59,848 nucleotides of DNA from Oxalobacteraceae bacterium (GCA_013284265.1 JABTBR010000046.1:1-59848), one strand, 5' to 3'. Positions 51,518-59,794 are shown, counted from the stretch's first letter. The notes: generated from the sequence alone by a model not told the origin. Numbers and translations: made by a program.

Positions 51518-52726
51518 ATGAAGCGTTTGCCTGGGCTGGACCTGTTGCGTGCTGTTGCCATCGTTTGGGTGATGCTGTATCACCTGACAAGCTGGGGACC
51601 TGTGCTGCCCGAATTCATAGAGTACGGCTACATAGGGGTAGATTTGTTCTTCGTACTGAGCGGCTTTCTGATCGGCTGGCAGTTGCTGAAGCCTTATACC
51701 CTTGGGCTTGAGCCGCAGTGGCGGCAATTCTTCCTGCGCCGTGCCTTTCGCGTCCTGCCGGCTTACTGGGTCGTGCTTGCGGTGTATTTCGCAGTGCCGG
51801 CGGTGCGTGAAAGTCCGGATATTCAAGCGCTATGGCATTTCCTTACCTTCACGCAGAATATGTTCCCGGACTACTTCCGGGCCCGCGCGTTTTCCCATGC
51901 CTGGTCCTTGTGCATCGAAGAGCATTTCTACCTGTTGCTGCCAGCCGTGGTGTGGCTGTTGGCACGCAAACCGACAATGGGCAGCGTCGCAACCGTCGCG
52001 ATTGCGACACTGCTCGGAGGCATGCTGCTGCGCGGCTGGATCTGGCAGCATGATGTTGAGCCCTTCCTTCAAATCCGCAGTGGCGAGGGGAATTTTTTCG
52101 AACGCTATGTCAAGAATGTCTACAACCCGACCTACAACCGCCTTGACGGCTTGCTTGCCGGCGTCATGCTCGCGGTGATCAAAGGCTTCCGTCCCGCATG
52201 GTGGTCCTGGGCGATGGCGCGTGGAACGTGGTTTCTGACAGCAGGGTTGATGGGTGTCTGCGCAGCGTTGTCCCTGGAATCCCCGGGTTGCCTGAGCGCG
52301 GTGATCGGGTTCCCCATGTTGTCCATTAGCCTCGCTGCGATTGTTCTGGCTTCAGTGAGTCCGCGCACCTGGCTGGGGCGCTGGCGCATACCTGGCGTCG
52401 CTCCGATTGCTGCAATGGCTTTCAGCCTGTACCTGACCCATAAAGCGGTCTACTCAACGATCCAGACGCAACTGGGCGAGTACCTGCCAGACTCGAATTT
52501 GCTTGCGCTAGGCGTCTATCTCGGCGCCTCCCTTACTGTAGGCACCGTGCTATACCTGACTGTGGAGCGTCCCGGCATGCGTTTGCGCGAGCGCTTCATG
52601 AAGTCGAACGAGGGCAGGCGTGCCCCTGAGTTGCATCGCTGTGATAGGCACACATTCAATTTGGCAACTTTGAATTTCTTTAAGGGTATTGTTGGTGCGA
52701 GTGTAGGACGGAAAGAATCTCGATGA
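51518..52726 (+). CDS. Acyltransferase 3 family membrane protein
   Basis: The 402-residue integral membrane protein has about ten helices. It begins RLPGLDLLRAVAIVWVMLYH with the conserved His, followed by YGYIGVDLFFVLSGFLIGWQ and FLRRAFRVLPAYW, the acyltransferase 3 (OafA/YrhL) signature. It would O-acylate a surface polysaccharide or other glycan. Base composition is less GC-biased than the neighbours. The last 35 or so residues after RPGMRLRERFMK are not family-like, and the stop overlaps the end of the convergent toxin gene by 47 bp. Acquisition together with the toxin-antitoxin pair, or a rearranged 3' end, would explain this. Confidence 0.9.
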   Translation: MKRLPGLDLLRAVAIVWVMLYHLTSWGPVLPEFIEYGYIGVDLFFVLSGFLIGWQLLKPYTLGLEPQWRQFFLRRAFRVLPAYWVVLAVYFAVPAVRESPDIQALWHFLTFTQNMFPDYFRARAFSHAWSLCIEEHFYLLLPAVVWLLARKPTMGSVATVAIATLLGGMLLRGWIWQHDVEPFLQIRSGEGNFFERYVKNVYNPTYNRLDGLLAGVMLAVIKGFRPAWWSWAMARGTWFLTAGLMGVCAALSLESPGCLSAVIGFPMLSISLAAIVLASVSPRTWLGRWRIPGVAPIAAMAFSLYLTHKAVYSTIQTQLGEYLPDSNLLALGVYLGASLTVGTVLYLTVERPGMRLRERFMKSNEGRRAPELHRCDRHTFNLATLNFFKGIVGASVGRKESR

Positions 52727-52955
52727 ACGTGGGAGAGACCCGGTAGACCAGAATATAGTTGGAGCGGACTACCAGTTCCCGGGTATTTGGCAAGCGGCCA
52801 AGTCGATATAAAAAGGGATGATGGGGAAGTTGAGACACCGCATGTTGGATTTCGGCTTTCAAGTCAAAGGCAGACTGTGGGCTTCGGGCTGCAATATATT
52901 TAAGAATTGCAGAAAGATCGGTGCTCGCTTCAGCGCGCCACAGAATTGGAAGCAT
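52680..52955 (-). CDS. RelE/ParE-superfamily toxin
   Basis: The 91-residue protein has the ParE/RelE layout: ILWRAEASTDLSAILKYIAA at the start, HPFLYRLGRLPNTRELVVRS in the middle, and a final NYILVYRVSPTFIEILSVLH with HSHQQYP. With a PaaA2-type antitoxin immediately upstream it most resembles ParE2 toxins, which poison DNA gyrase, but RelE-type mRNA cleavage cannot be excluded. Its start overlaps the antitoxin 3' end by 26 bp, so the two are translationally coupled. Confidence 0.88.
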   Translation of the reverse strand: MLPILWRAEASTDLSAILKYIAARSPQSAFDLKAEIQHAVSQLPHHPFLYRLGRLPNTRELVVRSNYILVYRVSPTFIEILSVLHSHQQYP

Positions 52956-53133
52956 GGGCGTTGCGCAATGCTTCGATCAATTCGTCCATTTCAGCCATGA
53001 CCTGCTCGTGCGGAATACTTGGGCGCGGGTCGTCAAGCGAGGCTTGTACTTTTGCACGGTACCAGCGATCGTAAGCCTCGGCTTCTTCGGCCGTGGCAAA
53101 GGTGGGCTCGTTGGGGATGGCTGCGGAAGACAT
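52930..53133 (-). CDS. PaaA2-like antitoxin (stability determinant)
   Basis: The 67-residue acidic protein has the core AYDRWYRAKVQASLDDPRPS followed by IPHEQVMAEMDELIEALR. It closely resembles the PaaA2 antitoxin of E. coli O157 as I remember it (RAKVATSLADPRPAIPHDEV). PaaA2 is a largely unstructured antitoxin with two preformed helices and no DNA-binding domain. In that system a third gene, PaaR, is the regulator, and it is absent here. It lies directly before the toxin gene. Confidence 0.85.
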   Translation of the reverse strand: MSSAAIPNEPTFATAEEAEAYDRWYRAKVQASLDDPRPSIPHEQVMAEMDELIEALRNAHASNSVAR

Positions 53134-53316
53134 AGTCTGGCAATTATACGGTAAGTCAATTTTGCACCTGCGCTTTTGACTTGATCGTTGAGGTATATCA
53201 GGAATTGAAAAACGAGCCCGACTGTGTCAGCCTCGTTATCGGCCCATGCTATTCAGAAAAGCTGCCGACCTGCTGTCCGAACGCGATGCCTGTCAGGCTT
53301 GCTTTCGATACAGACG

Positions 53317-53355
53317 TAAAAAAAGCTTACGCGCCGAAGCGGGTAAGCTTTTTTC
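53317..53355 (-). terminator. Terminator of tRNA-Lys
   Basis: AAGCTTAC (53323-53330) and GTAAGCTT (53343-53350) form a perfect 8-bp stem. On the minus strand it ends in a T run made by the A stretch at 53318-53324, and on the plus strand in TTTTTT, so it can act both ways. It starts 20 bp after the tRNA 3' end. Confidence 0.85.
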
Positions 53356-53370
53356 GTACTGCTGAATTCG

Positions 53371-53446
53371 TGGTAGGCCGTGCGGGATTCGAACCTGCGA
53401 CCAACGGATTAAAAGTCCGCTGCTCTACCAGCTGAGCTAACGACCC
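53371..53446 (-). tRNA. tRNA-Lys (anticodon TTT)
   Basis: The minus strand reads GGGTCGTTAGCTCAGCTGGT and then an anticodon loop CTTTTAA with anticodon TTT. The T arm is GCAGGTTCGAATCCCGC, and the acceptor ends in ACGGCCTACCA with encoded CCA. The 76-nt length and the seven-pair acceptor stem with two G-T pairs are regular. It is a single gene, with a terminator just downstream. Confidence 0.98.
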
Positions 53447-53515
53447 CGAAAGAGGCCGTATTATATACAGCCACCGCCAAAGTGCAAAGTGTTTTCTGGA
53501 ATCACGTTTGCGGGA

Positions 53516-55309
53516 TCAATTCAAGGCTGCCGTGACCTTCAATACTTCCTCCGGGCTGGTCATGCCTTCGGCGATCTTGTAGGCGCCGGCGATGCGCAGC
53601 GGCTTCATGCCGTCGGCCACACTCTGGCGGCGCAGCGCGTGGATGTCGGTTTCTTCCTGGACCAGATGGGTGAAGTCTTCCGTCACGGTCAGCAGCTCGT
53701 AAATGCCGGTGCGGCCGCGGTAGCCGGTCTGGCGGCATTCGGGGCAGCCAACCGGACGGTAGATGTGGGCCGGCTTGGGCAGCTTCCAGGCGCCGCCTAT
53801 GCTCTGCCACAGCTCGTCGCTCAGTTCGCCATCGTTGGACTTGCAATCCGGGCACAGGGTGCGCACCAGGCGCTGGGCCATGATGCCGATCAGGGTGGTC
53901 TCGAGCAGGTAGTAGGGCACGCCCAGTTCCAGCAGACGCATCACGGCCGAGGGCGCGTCATTGGTGTGCAGCGTCGACAGCACCAGGTGGCCGGTCAGCG
54001 CGGCCTGGATCGCCATCTCGGCGGTGGCCAGGTCGCGGATCTCGCCGACCATGATGATGTCCGGGTCCTGGCGCATCAGGGCGCGCACGCCGTCGGCGAA
54101 GTTCAGGTCGATGCCGGGCTGGACCTGCATCTGGTTGAACGCCGGCTCGACCATCTCGATCGGGTCTTCCACCGTGCAGACATTCACTTCCGAGGTGGCC
54201 AGCGCCTTGAGCGTGGTGTACAGCGTGGTGGTCTTGCCCGAGCCGGTCGGGCCGGTGACGAGGATGATGCCGTGCGGGCGCTTGGTCAGCGCGTCCCAGC
54301 GCTCGGCGTCGTCTTCCGGGAAGCCCAGTTCGGGCAGGGTCTTGACCACCACCTCGGGGTCGAAGATACGCATCACCAGCTTTTCGCCGAAGGCGGTGGG
54401 CAGGGTGGACAGGCGCAGCTCGATTTCCTGGCCGCCGGCCGTGCGGGTCTTGATGCGGCCATCCTGGGGACGGCGTTTTTCAATCACGTCCATGCGGCCC
54501 AGCAGCTTGATGCGCGCGGTCATGGCGATCATCACCACGGCGGGTACCTGGTAGACCTGGTGCAGGATGCCGTCGATGCGGAAGCGGATGGTGCCCAGGT
54601 CGCGCTTGGGTTCCAGGTGGATATCCGAGGCGCGCTGCTCGAAGGCATATTGCCACAGCCAGTCGACGATGTTGATCACGTGCTGGTCGTTGGCGTCGAC
54701 CAGTTTATTGGTCTTTCCCAGTTCGACCAGTTGCTCGAAGTTGTTGCGCAGGGCCAGGTCCTGACCGTTCGATTTATTCGCCTTCTTGATCGACTTGGCC
54801 AGGCTGAAGAACTGGGCGATGTACTGGGCGATGTCGAGCGGATTGGCGATCACTCGGCGGATGGTGCGGCGCGAAATCTTGCTGATCTCGGCTTCCCATT
54901 CCAGCGCGAAGGGGTCGGCGGTGGCGATCACCAGCACGTCCTGGGTCAGCTCCACGGGCAGGATGTTGAAGCGCGCCGCATAGCTGGCCGACATCACGTC
55001 GGCCACGCGGGTGAAGTCGATCTTGAGCGGGTCGATGTGGACGAAGGGCAGGCCGACGCGGCCAGCCAGCCAGGCGCTGAGCGAGTCCAGGGTCAGTTGC
55101 TTGTGCGGCAGCTGGGCCGACAGCAGCTTGCAGTGGGCCACGGCGCACAGCGGATGCATCGCCCCGACGGTGTTCTTGAGGATGCCCTGGGCCTGGGCGT
55201 AGTGGGCCTTGACGTGGGCTTTTTCCACCAGGCCATCGGCCAGCAGCCAGGTGAAGATCAGCTGCAGGTCGAGTGCCTTGGGTGTGCTTGCGACGGTTGA
55301 TGCGGACAT
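53516..55309 (-). CDS. GspE/PulE-family secretion/pilus ATPase
   Basis: The 597-residue hexameric ATPase has an N-terminal MshEN/GspE-II-like domain. The catalytic core has Walker A GPTGSGKTTTLYTTL near residue 348, the Asp box MRQDPDIIMVGEIRD, the His box LTGHLVLSTLHTNDA, and two CxxC zinc pairs (CPDCK, CPECR) near the C-terminus. It is of the type II secretion or type IV pilus extension class. No other secretion or pilus genes are nearby, so it is a stand-alone gene whose machinery must be encoded elsewhere. The start MSASTVASTPKALDLQLIF is the likely one. Confidence 0.93.
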   Translation of the reverse strand: MSASTVASTPKALDLQLIFTWLLADGLVEKAHVKAHYAQAQGILKNTVGAMHPLCAVAHCKLLSAQLPHKQLTLDSLSAWLAGRVGLPFVHIDPLKIDFTRVADVMSASYAARFNILPVELTQDVLVIATADPFALEWEAEISKISRRTIRRVIANPLDIAQYIAQFFSLAKSIKKANKSNGQDLALRNNFEQLVELGKTNKLVDANDQHVINIVDWLWQYAFEQRASDIHLEPKRDLGTIRFRIDGILHQVYQVPAVVMIAMTARIKLLGRMDVIEKRRPQDGRIKTRTAGGQEIELRLSTLPTAFGEKLVMRIFDPEVVVKTLPELGFPEDDAERWDALTKRPHGIILVTGPTGSGKTTTLYTTLKALATSEVNVCTVEDPIEMVEPAFNQMQVQPGIDLNFADGVRALMRQDPDIIMVGEIRDLATAEMAIQAALTGHLVLSTLHTNDAPSAVMRLLELGVPYYLLETTLIGIMAQRLVRTLCPDCKSNDGELSDELWQSIGGAWKLPKPAHIYRPVGCPECRQTGYRGRTGIYELLTVTEDFTHLVQEETDIHALRRQSVADGMKPLRIAGAYKIAEGMTSPEEVLKVTAALN

Positions 55310-55375
55310 GATAGACGGCCACTTTCTGTTCGTGTGGCCGGGTCTGCCGGCCGTTGCCTGCTGCGCCTTGCGTGT

Positions 55376-56161
55376 TTATGCGGCGATGGCCGCGCGGATG
55401 CCTTTGACCCAGGACTTGGCGGGCAGCTTGGTGTCCGTCACGATCTGGGCCGCGCGCGCGTCCAGCACGGTGAAATCGACGGGGCGCTTGCGCTTGAAGG
55501 CGATCGCGACCACGTTACCATCATGTACCTGCGGCAGGCAAATGGACTGCGCAAAGGCGAAGCCGATGGCCTTTTTATTCCGTGCATAGCTGGGATGGTC
55601 GCCGAACAGGTTGACGGTCATGATGCCGTCTTCCGTCAGGCAGGCATTGCAGGCCTGATAGAACTCGGCGCTGTCGAGCACGGGACCGCGCGCGGTGGCG
55701 TCGTACAGGTCGACCTGCAGCACGTCGAGCGTGCCGTGGTTGGCCGGGTCGTTGACGTAGTCGAGCGCATCCATTTCCATCACGCGCAGGCGCGCATCGT
55801 TGGGCGGCAGCTTGAACATCGATTCGCAGATGGCGATGACGGAGGGGTTCAGTTCCACCGCCGTGATTTCCGACTGCGGAAACTGTTTGTAACAATATTT
55901 GGTCAGGGTGGCCGTGCCCAGGCCCAGCTGGGCAAGGCGGCGCGGCTGCTCCAGCCACAGCATCCAGGCCATCATCTGCTGGGCATATTCCAGTTCCGGC
56001 CAGTCCGGCTTGCGGATGCGCATGGCGCCCTGCACCCATTCCGTGCCGAAATGCAGATAGCGCACGCCATCCTGCTCGGACAGGGTCACGGGCGCATATT
56101 TGGGTTTGCGCGCGGGGCGGGACGATTCTTCTTTTTCGATGGATTTTCGTTTGATCAGCAT
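55376..56161 (-). CDS. Spermidine-synthase-like protein
   Basis: The 261-residue protein has the class I methyltransferase-like fold of polyamine aminopropyltransferases. AQLGLGTATLTKYCYKQFP holds the position of the usual GGGDG loop, and ITAVELNPSVIAICESMF, MEMDALDYVND and VDLYDATARGPVLDSAEFY follow. The canonical GGGxG is reduced to LGLGT, so polyamine synthesis is doubtful and another transferase reaction is possible. The ATG at 56161 (MLIKRKSIEKEES) is chosen. The frame extends to 56455 over a terminator and the next gene, which argues against the longer form. Confidence 0.82.
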   Translation of the reverse strand: MLIKRKSIEKEESSRPARKPKYAPVTLSEQDGVRYLHFGTEWVQGAMRIRKPDWPELEYAQQMMAWMLWLEQPRRLAQLGLGTATLTKYCYKQFPQSEITAVELNPSVIAICESMFKLPPNDARLRVMEMDALDYVNDPANHGTLDVLQVDLYDATARGPVLDSAEFYQACNACLTEDGIMTVNLFGDHPSYARNKKAIGFAFAQSICLPQVHDGNVVAIAFKRKRPVDFTVLDARAAQIVTDTKLPAKSWVKGIRAAIAA

Positions 56162-56280
56162 GGGATGGCAAGGCGGGAAAGAAATGAGCGGACTGGGTGA
56201 GCAGGCAGGGTGAACAGGCATTATCCCGCGATGCCTTCTGGCAATGCAAGCGGGAATGTGCGGTGCGCGCGGCGGGCAGG

Positions 56281-56312
56281 CAAAAAACTGCCGGCGATGG
56301 CGAGCCGGCAGT
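56281..56312 (-). terminator. Terminator of the glycine-zipper gene
   Basis: ACTGCCGGC (56287-56295) and GCCGGCAGT (56304-56312) are exact complements with an 8-bp loop. On the minus strand the stem is followed by six T residues. It lies 49 bp after the stop of 56361-56876. Confidence 0.92.
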
Positions 56313-56360
56313 GGAGGGGAAGCGAGTAGAGCCGCTGGCGCGGCGGGCGTTGCGAGCGGA

Positions 56361-56876
56361 TCAGCGCTGGGCTGGCTCCACCGTGACGCGCAGCTTGATG
56401 CGTTCGCCCGGATCGTAGGACATCTGGGTGGTGTAGTTGCGGCCGCGGTAGTCATAGGTCACGTCGTAGCCATTGGTGCGCGATTCCCAGTGGTCGACGG
56501 TGCGGCACTGTTTGACGGCCTGTTCGGTCACGGCGCCGGGCTGGCTGTTGGCATTGTCGATGCGGTCGCCGGCGACGGCGCCGGCAATCGCGCCGGCCGC
56601 GGTGGCGGCGGTGCGGCCCGTGCCGCCGCCGACCTGGTTGCCCAGCAGGGCGCCGGCGATGCCGCCGATGATGGAGCCGCCGGCGCTACGCTGCTGCGGC
56701 TGCTGTACCTGGACGTATTCGGTGCGGCATTCCTGGCGCGGGCGGTTGACTTGTTCGACCAGCGGCGTCACGCGCACGACTTTGCCGAACTCTTCGAAGT
56801 CGACGGCCTGAGCCTGGGCCAGCGGCAGGGCGCCAAGGCAAAGCGCGGAAACGATCAGTGTGGTTTGCAGCTTCAT
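56361..56876 (-). CDS. Envelope protein with glycine-zipper 2TM domain
   Basis: The 171-residue exported protein has a signal peptide (MKLQTTLIVSALCLGALPLA, cleavage near AQA). A glycine-zipper hairpin lies at about residues 66-102 (GGSIIGGIAGALLGNQVGGG, AAGAIAGAVAGDRI), as in the Rickettsia 17-kDa antigen and SlyB. Two Cys flank it (QECRTEYVQ and KQCRTVDHW). Such proteins sit in or near the outer membrane and affect its stability. It ends in a clean terminator and stands alone. Confidence 0.9.
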   Translation of the reverse strand: MKLQTTLIVSALCLGALPLAQAQAVDFEEFGKVVRVTPLVEQVNRPRQECRTEYVQVQQPQQRSAGGSIIGGIAGALLGNQVGGGTGRTAATAAGAIAGAVAGDRIDNANSQPGAVTEQAVKQCRTVDHWESRTNGYDVTYDYRGRNYTTQMSYDPGERIKLRVTVEPAQR

Positions 56877-57275
56877 GGAAGACCTCGTTAAGTGTTGTTG
56901 GTTTGATCAGTCATGCTCGATTTTGCACAGTTCTATGGTAATCCGCCAGTCCTGCGTGAAGGGTTTCTTATAGCAACAAATTGTAACAGCGGCTTGCGCC
57001 GGTTTTCCCTATGGCGGCGAGGGTCGAAGATGGCTCGAACAGCGGCTAAAAGCCCCAATCATGTCCTGTTTTTAACAAAACTTGCGCTTGCAATCACTTA
57101 CGTGTTGATTCAGAAGGAACACTACGTTACCCTAACGTGGATAGGGGATTAGATTGACGCAGAGTAACTAGGATTATCCGCGGCAAGCGCATTGACCCGT
57201 TTGCCGTGACGAGTGTTATAGACATGCCCGAGGAATATGGACACACTGTACATACCAGGTCGAATTGAGGGAAAA
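56877..57275. other. 399-bp intergenic region with a barstar promoter
   Basis: No convincing gene lies between the divergent glycine-zipper and barstar genes. A 79-codon frame at 56913-57152 lacks a ribosome-binding site and protein-like composition. TTGACC (57192-57197) and TTATAG (57216-57221) with an 18-bp spacer form the best promoter for barstar. The promoter of the minus-strand gene should lie between 56890 and 57000. Confidence 0.5.
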
Positions 57276-57674
57276 ATGAGTTTGTTCATGACCGTGCAGC
57301 CCAACCTTGTCCAGTCCATCCGTGCATTCCGCGTGAGCGAATTGCAGGACGAGGCCGCTCTTCTCGGGCAGCACTTCTTATATGCTCACTGTCTGGCCGG
57401 TGCAACAAAGCAACAAGTCCTCGGCATCATCTCCGAAGCCTTCCAGTTCCCCAAAGGCGTGGGCAAGAATTTCGATGGCTTGCGCGAAACGCTGACCGAG
57501 ACCATGTTCAAGGCCGGCGAACAGACCGGCTTTGTGGTGGTGCTGGAGCAATTGCCCAATACGCAAAAATTCGACAAGGAAGCGCGCGAAACCCTGCTCG
57601 ACGTGTTCCGCGACGCATCCGACTACTGGGCCGAGAAGAAAGTGCCGTTCCGGGTGTTCTACTCCTTCGAGTAG
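57276..57674 (+). CDS. Barstar-family protein (ribonuclease inhibitor-like)
   Basis: The 132-residue protein has the barstar fold pattern: YAHCLAGATKQQVLGIISEA (beta strand then helix), QFPKGVGKNFDGLRETLT (the inhibitory helix-loop, with GKNFDG in place of barstar's NLDALWD), and a closing FRVFYSFE. Barstar binds and blocks barnase-type ribonucleases in the cytoplasm. No barnase gene is adjacent, so it may protect against a ribonuclease encoded elsewhere or serve another role. The ATG at 57276 has GAGGG upstream and is preferred to the frame start at 57237. Confidence 0.85.
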   Translation: MSLFMTVQPNLVQSIRAFRVSELQDEAALLGQHFLYAHCLAGATKQQVLGIISEAFQFPKGVGKNFDGLRETLTETMFKAGEQTGFVVVLEQLPNTQKFDKEARETLLDVFRDASDYWAEKKVPFRVFYSFE

Positions 57675-57781
57675 GCCGCCGGTGCCCGCCAGGCCTGCGT
57701 TGGCGGCGCTTGGTGCGCCGCGCCGAAGGCAAACTATCCCCCGAAAAACCCTGCTGCGTTGCAGCAACTGTTGCTGCTTTC

Positions 57782-57810
57782 TTGGTCAGCTCAGCGCGAC
57801 CGGGTACAAT
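57782..57810 (+). promoter_or_regulatory. Predicted purN promoter, near-leaderless
   Basis: TTGGTC (57782-57787) and TACAAT (57805-57810) are 17 bp apart. The start site would fall at about 57816-57818, and the purN ATG is at 57819, so the message would have almost no leader. There is no ribosome-binding site before the ATG, which agrees. Confidence 0.6.
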
Positions 57811-57818
57811 GCTGCCTT

Positions 57819-58433
57819 ATGAAAAACATCGTCATCCTTATTTCTGGCCGCGGCAGCAACATGGAAGCGGTGGTTCGCGCCGCCCAAGCCCAGCAGTGGC
57901 CAGCCCGGATTGCCGCCGTCATCAGTAACCGTAGCGACGCCGCAGGGCTCGCTTTTGCGGCTTCACATGGCATCGCCACGGCAATCGTCCCTAATAAAGA
58001 CTATTCCACCCGCGCCGAGTTCGACGCCGCCCTGCAAATCGTGATCGATGGCTATGCCCCCGATCTGGTGGTGCTGGCCGGCTTCATGCGCATCCTCACG
58101 CCCCAGTTCGTCGAGCATTATGCCGGCCGCATGCTGAATATCCATCCTTCGCTGCTGCCGATGTTCCCCGGCCTCGCGACCCACGCCCAGGCTATCGCCG
58201 CCGGCGTGGCCGAGCACGGCGCGACGGTGCATTTTGTCACGGCCGAACTCGATCACGGCCCGATGGTGGCCCAGGCCGCCGTGCCGCTGCTGCCGGGCGA
58301 CACCGTCGAAACCCTGTCGGCCCGCGTGCTGGAGCAGGAGCATGAACTCTACCCGCGCGCGATCCGCTGGTTCATCGAAGACCGCCTGCGCATAGTGCAA
58401 GGCCAGGTCCAGGTCAACCACACACACATTTAA
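57819..58433 (+). CDS. purN: Phosphoribosylglycinamide formyltransferase
   Basis: PurN transfers a formyl group from 10-formyl-THF to GAR in the third step of purine synthesis. The 204-residue protein shows the complete pattern: ILISGRGSNMEAVV at the N-terminus with the phosphate loop, the folate/active-site stretch LAGFMRILTPQFVEHYAGR with NIHPSLLPMFPG (catalytic Asn and His), and the later VTAELDHGPMVAQAAVPLL with the Asp. The ATG at 57819 begins exactly at the conserved MKNIVILISG. It is followed after 12 bp by the rsmB-like gene and is likely co-transcribed with it. Confidence 0.97.
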   Translation: MKNIVILISGRGSNMEAVVRAAQAQQWPARIAAVISNRSDAAGLAFAASHGIATAIVPNKDYSTRAEFDAALQIVIDGYAPDLVVLAGFMRILTPQFVEHYAGRMLNIHPSLLPMFPGLATHAQAIAAGVAEHGATVHFVTAELDHGPMVAQAAVPLLPGDTVETLSARVLEQEHELYPRAIRWFIEDRLRIVQGQVQVNHTHI

Positions 58434-58445
58434 CCAAGGAATTCC

Positions 58446-59762
58446 ATGAGATTGCCACCAGCGATACTCGCCAGTGCTGAAGAAGTGCTGCGCGAGGTTT
58501 TGCGTTTTTCGGCCCCGGCCGATACCACCCTGTCGCGTTACTTCAAGGACCACCCGCGCCTGGGCGGCCGCGAACGCGGTGCGATTGCCGAGTGCGTGTA
58601 TAACGTACTGCGCAACAAATCCTTCTTCACCGACTTCTCCGAAGCCGGCGGCGGCGCCACCATGCGCCGTCTGACCCTGCTGGGCATGGCCGACGCGGTT
58701 GGCATCGATTCCATGGGCGGCCTGAGCGAAGAAGAAGTCGAGTGGACCCAGCGTATCACCCAGATCGACCGCAAGCTGATGCACAAGTCGATGCGTTCGA
58801 ACATGCCGAAGTGGCTGTTCGAGATGCTGGTGCTGCAAATGGGCGAGCAGGAAGCCCTGCTGCTGGCCGACTCGCTCAATTCGCCGGCCCCGCTGGACCT
58901 GCGCGTCAACGCCATGAAGGCTACCCGCGAAGAAGTCGCGGCCGGCCTGGCCGAAGCGCCTATCCGCAGCACGCCGACGCCGTTCTCACCGCTGGGCCTG
59001 CGCATCACGCAAAAGCCGGCGCTGCAAAATCTGCCGCTGTTCAAGAGCGGTGCGATCGAGGTGCAGGACGAGGGCAGTCAGATCCTGTCGCAGATCGTCG
59101 GCGCCAAGCGCGGCGAAATGGTGGTGGACTTCTGCGCCGGCGCCGGCGGCAAGACGCTGGCACTGGGCGCGACCATGCGCAACACCGGCCGCCTGTACGC
59201 TTTCGACGTGTCGGAAAAGCGCCTGGCCAAGCTGAAGCCGCGTCTGGCCCGTAGCGGCCTGTCGAATGTGCATCCGGTGCAGATCGCGCACGAACGCGAC
59301 GCCAAGATCAAGCGTCTGGCCGGCAAGATCGACCGCGTGCTGGTCGATGCGCCATGCTCGGGCCTGGGTACCCTGCGCCGCAATCCGGACGTCAAATGGC
59401 GCCAGCAGCCACAGTCGATCGTGGAGATGCAGGCCAAGCAGATCGCCATCCTGGACGGCGCCGCGCGCCTGCTCAAGGGCGGCGGCCGCCTGGTCTACGC
59501 CACCTGCAGCTTCCTGAATGAGGAAAACGAGGTCGTCGCGGCCCAGTTCCTGGAAAACCACCAGGACTTCATGCTCGTGCCGATGAGCCAGGTGCTGGCC
59601 GAGCAGAAGATCGCGCTGGAAATGGGCGATTACCTGAAACTGCTGCCGCACAAGCACCAGACCGACGGCTTCTTCGCCGCCGTGTTCGAGCGCAAGCCAA
59701 TGCCGAAAAAAGTCCTGCCGGTCAAGGACGAGGAAGAGTCGGAAGACGACGCCGACGAGTAA
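58446..59762 (+). CDS. RsmB/NOP-family RNA (cytosine-5) methyltransferase
   Basis: The 438-residue SAM-dependent enzyme methylates C5 of a cytosine in rRNA. The N-terminal NusB-like part is brief (LREVLRFSAPADTTLSRYFK). The catalytic half shows the SAM loop DFCAGAGGKTLALGA near residue 230, the motif IV Cys in VDAPCSGLGTLRRNPDVKWR, and the motif VI Cys in YATCSFLNEEN. This is the full two-cysteine set of active enzymes. The C-terminal 20 residues are acidic. It is called RsmB-like; the exact target nucleotide, and whether it is the main RsmB, is not provable here. It sits 12 bp after purN. Confidence 0.92.
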   Translation: MRLPPAILASAEEVLREVLRFSAPADTTLSRYFKDHPRLGGRERGAIAECVYNVLRNKSFFTDFSEAGGGATMRRLTLLGMADAVGIDSMGGLSEEEVEWTQRITQIDRKLMHKSMRSNMPKWLFEMLVLQMGEQEALLLADSLNSPAPLDLRVNAMKATREEVAAGLAEAPIRSTPTPFSPLGLRITQKPALQNLPLFKSGAIEVQDEGSQILSQIVGAKRGEMVVDFCAGAGGKTLALGATMRNTGRLYAFDVSEKRLAKLKPRLARSGLSNVHPVQIAHERDAKIKRLAGKIDRVLVDAPCSGLGTLRRNPDVKWRQQPQSIVEMQAKQIAILDGAARLLKGGGRLVYATCSFLNEENEVVAAQFLENHQDFMLVPMSQVLAEQKIALEMGDYLKLLPHKHQTDGFFAAVFERKPMPKKVLPVKDEEESEDDADE

Positions 59763-59769
59763 GCCAGAG

Positions 59770-59794
59770 AGCCGGGAGATTCCCGGCTTTTTTG
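59770..59794 (+). terminator. Terminator of the purN-rsmB-like unit
   Basis: GCCGGGA (59771-59777) and TCCCGGC (59781-59787) form a 7-bp stem with a 3-base loop, followed by six to seven T residues. It begins 8 bp after the stop codon. Confidence 0.93.

Noticed and set aside
53181..53435. 84-codon frame ending in GRAGFEPATNGLKVRC
   Set aside because: That peptide is the well-known false translation of a tRNA T-arm and anticodon region; the frame also runs through the tRNA-Lys terminator.
53371..53446. Phage or island attachment site at tRNA-Lys
   Set aside because: No second copy of the tRNA 3' end was seen in the window and there is no integrase gene.
56913..57152. 79-codon frame upstream of barstar
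   Set aside because: No ribosome-binding site, atypical composition and placement across a promoter region.
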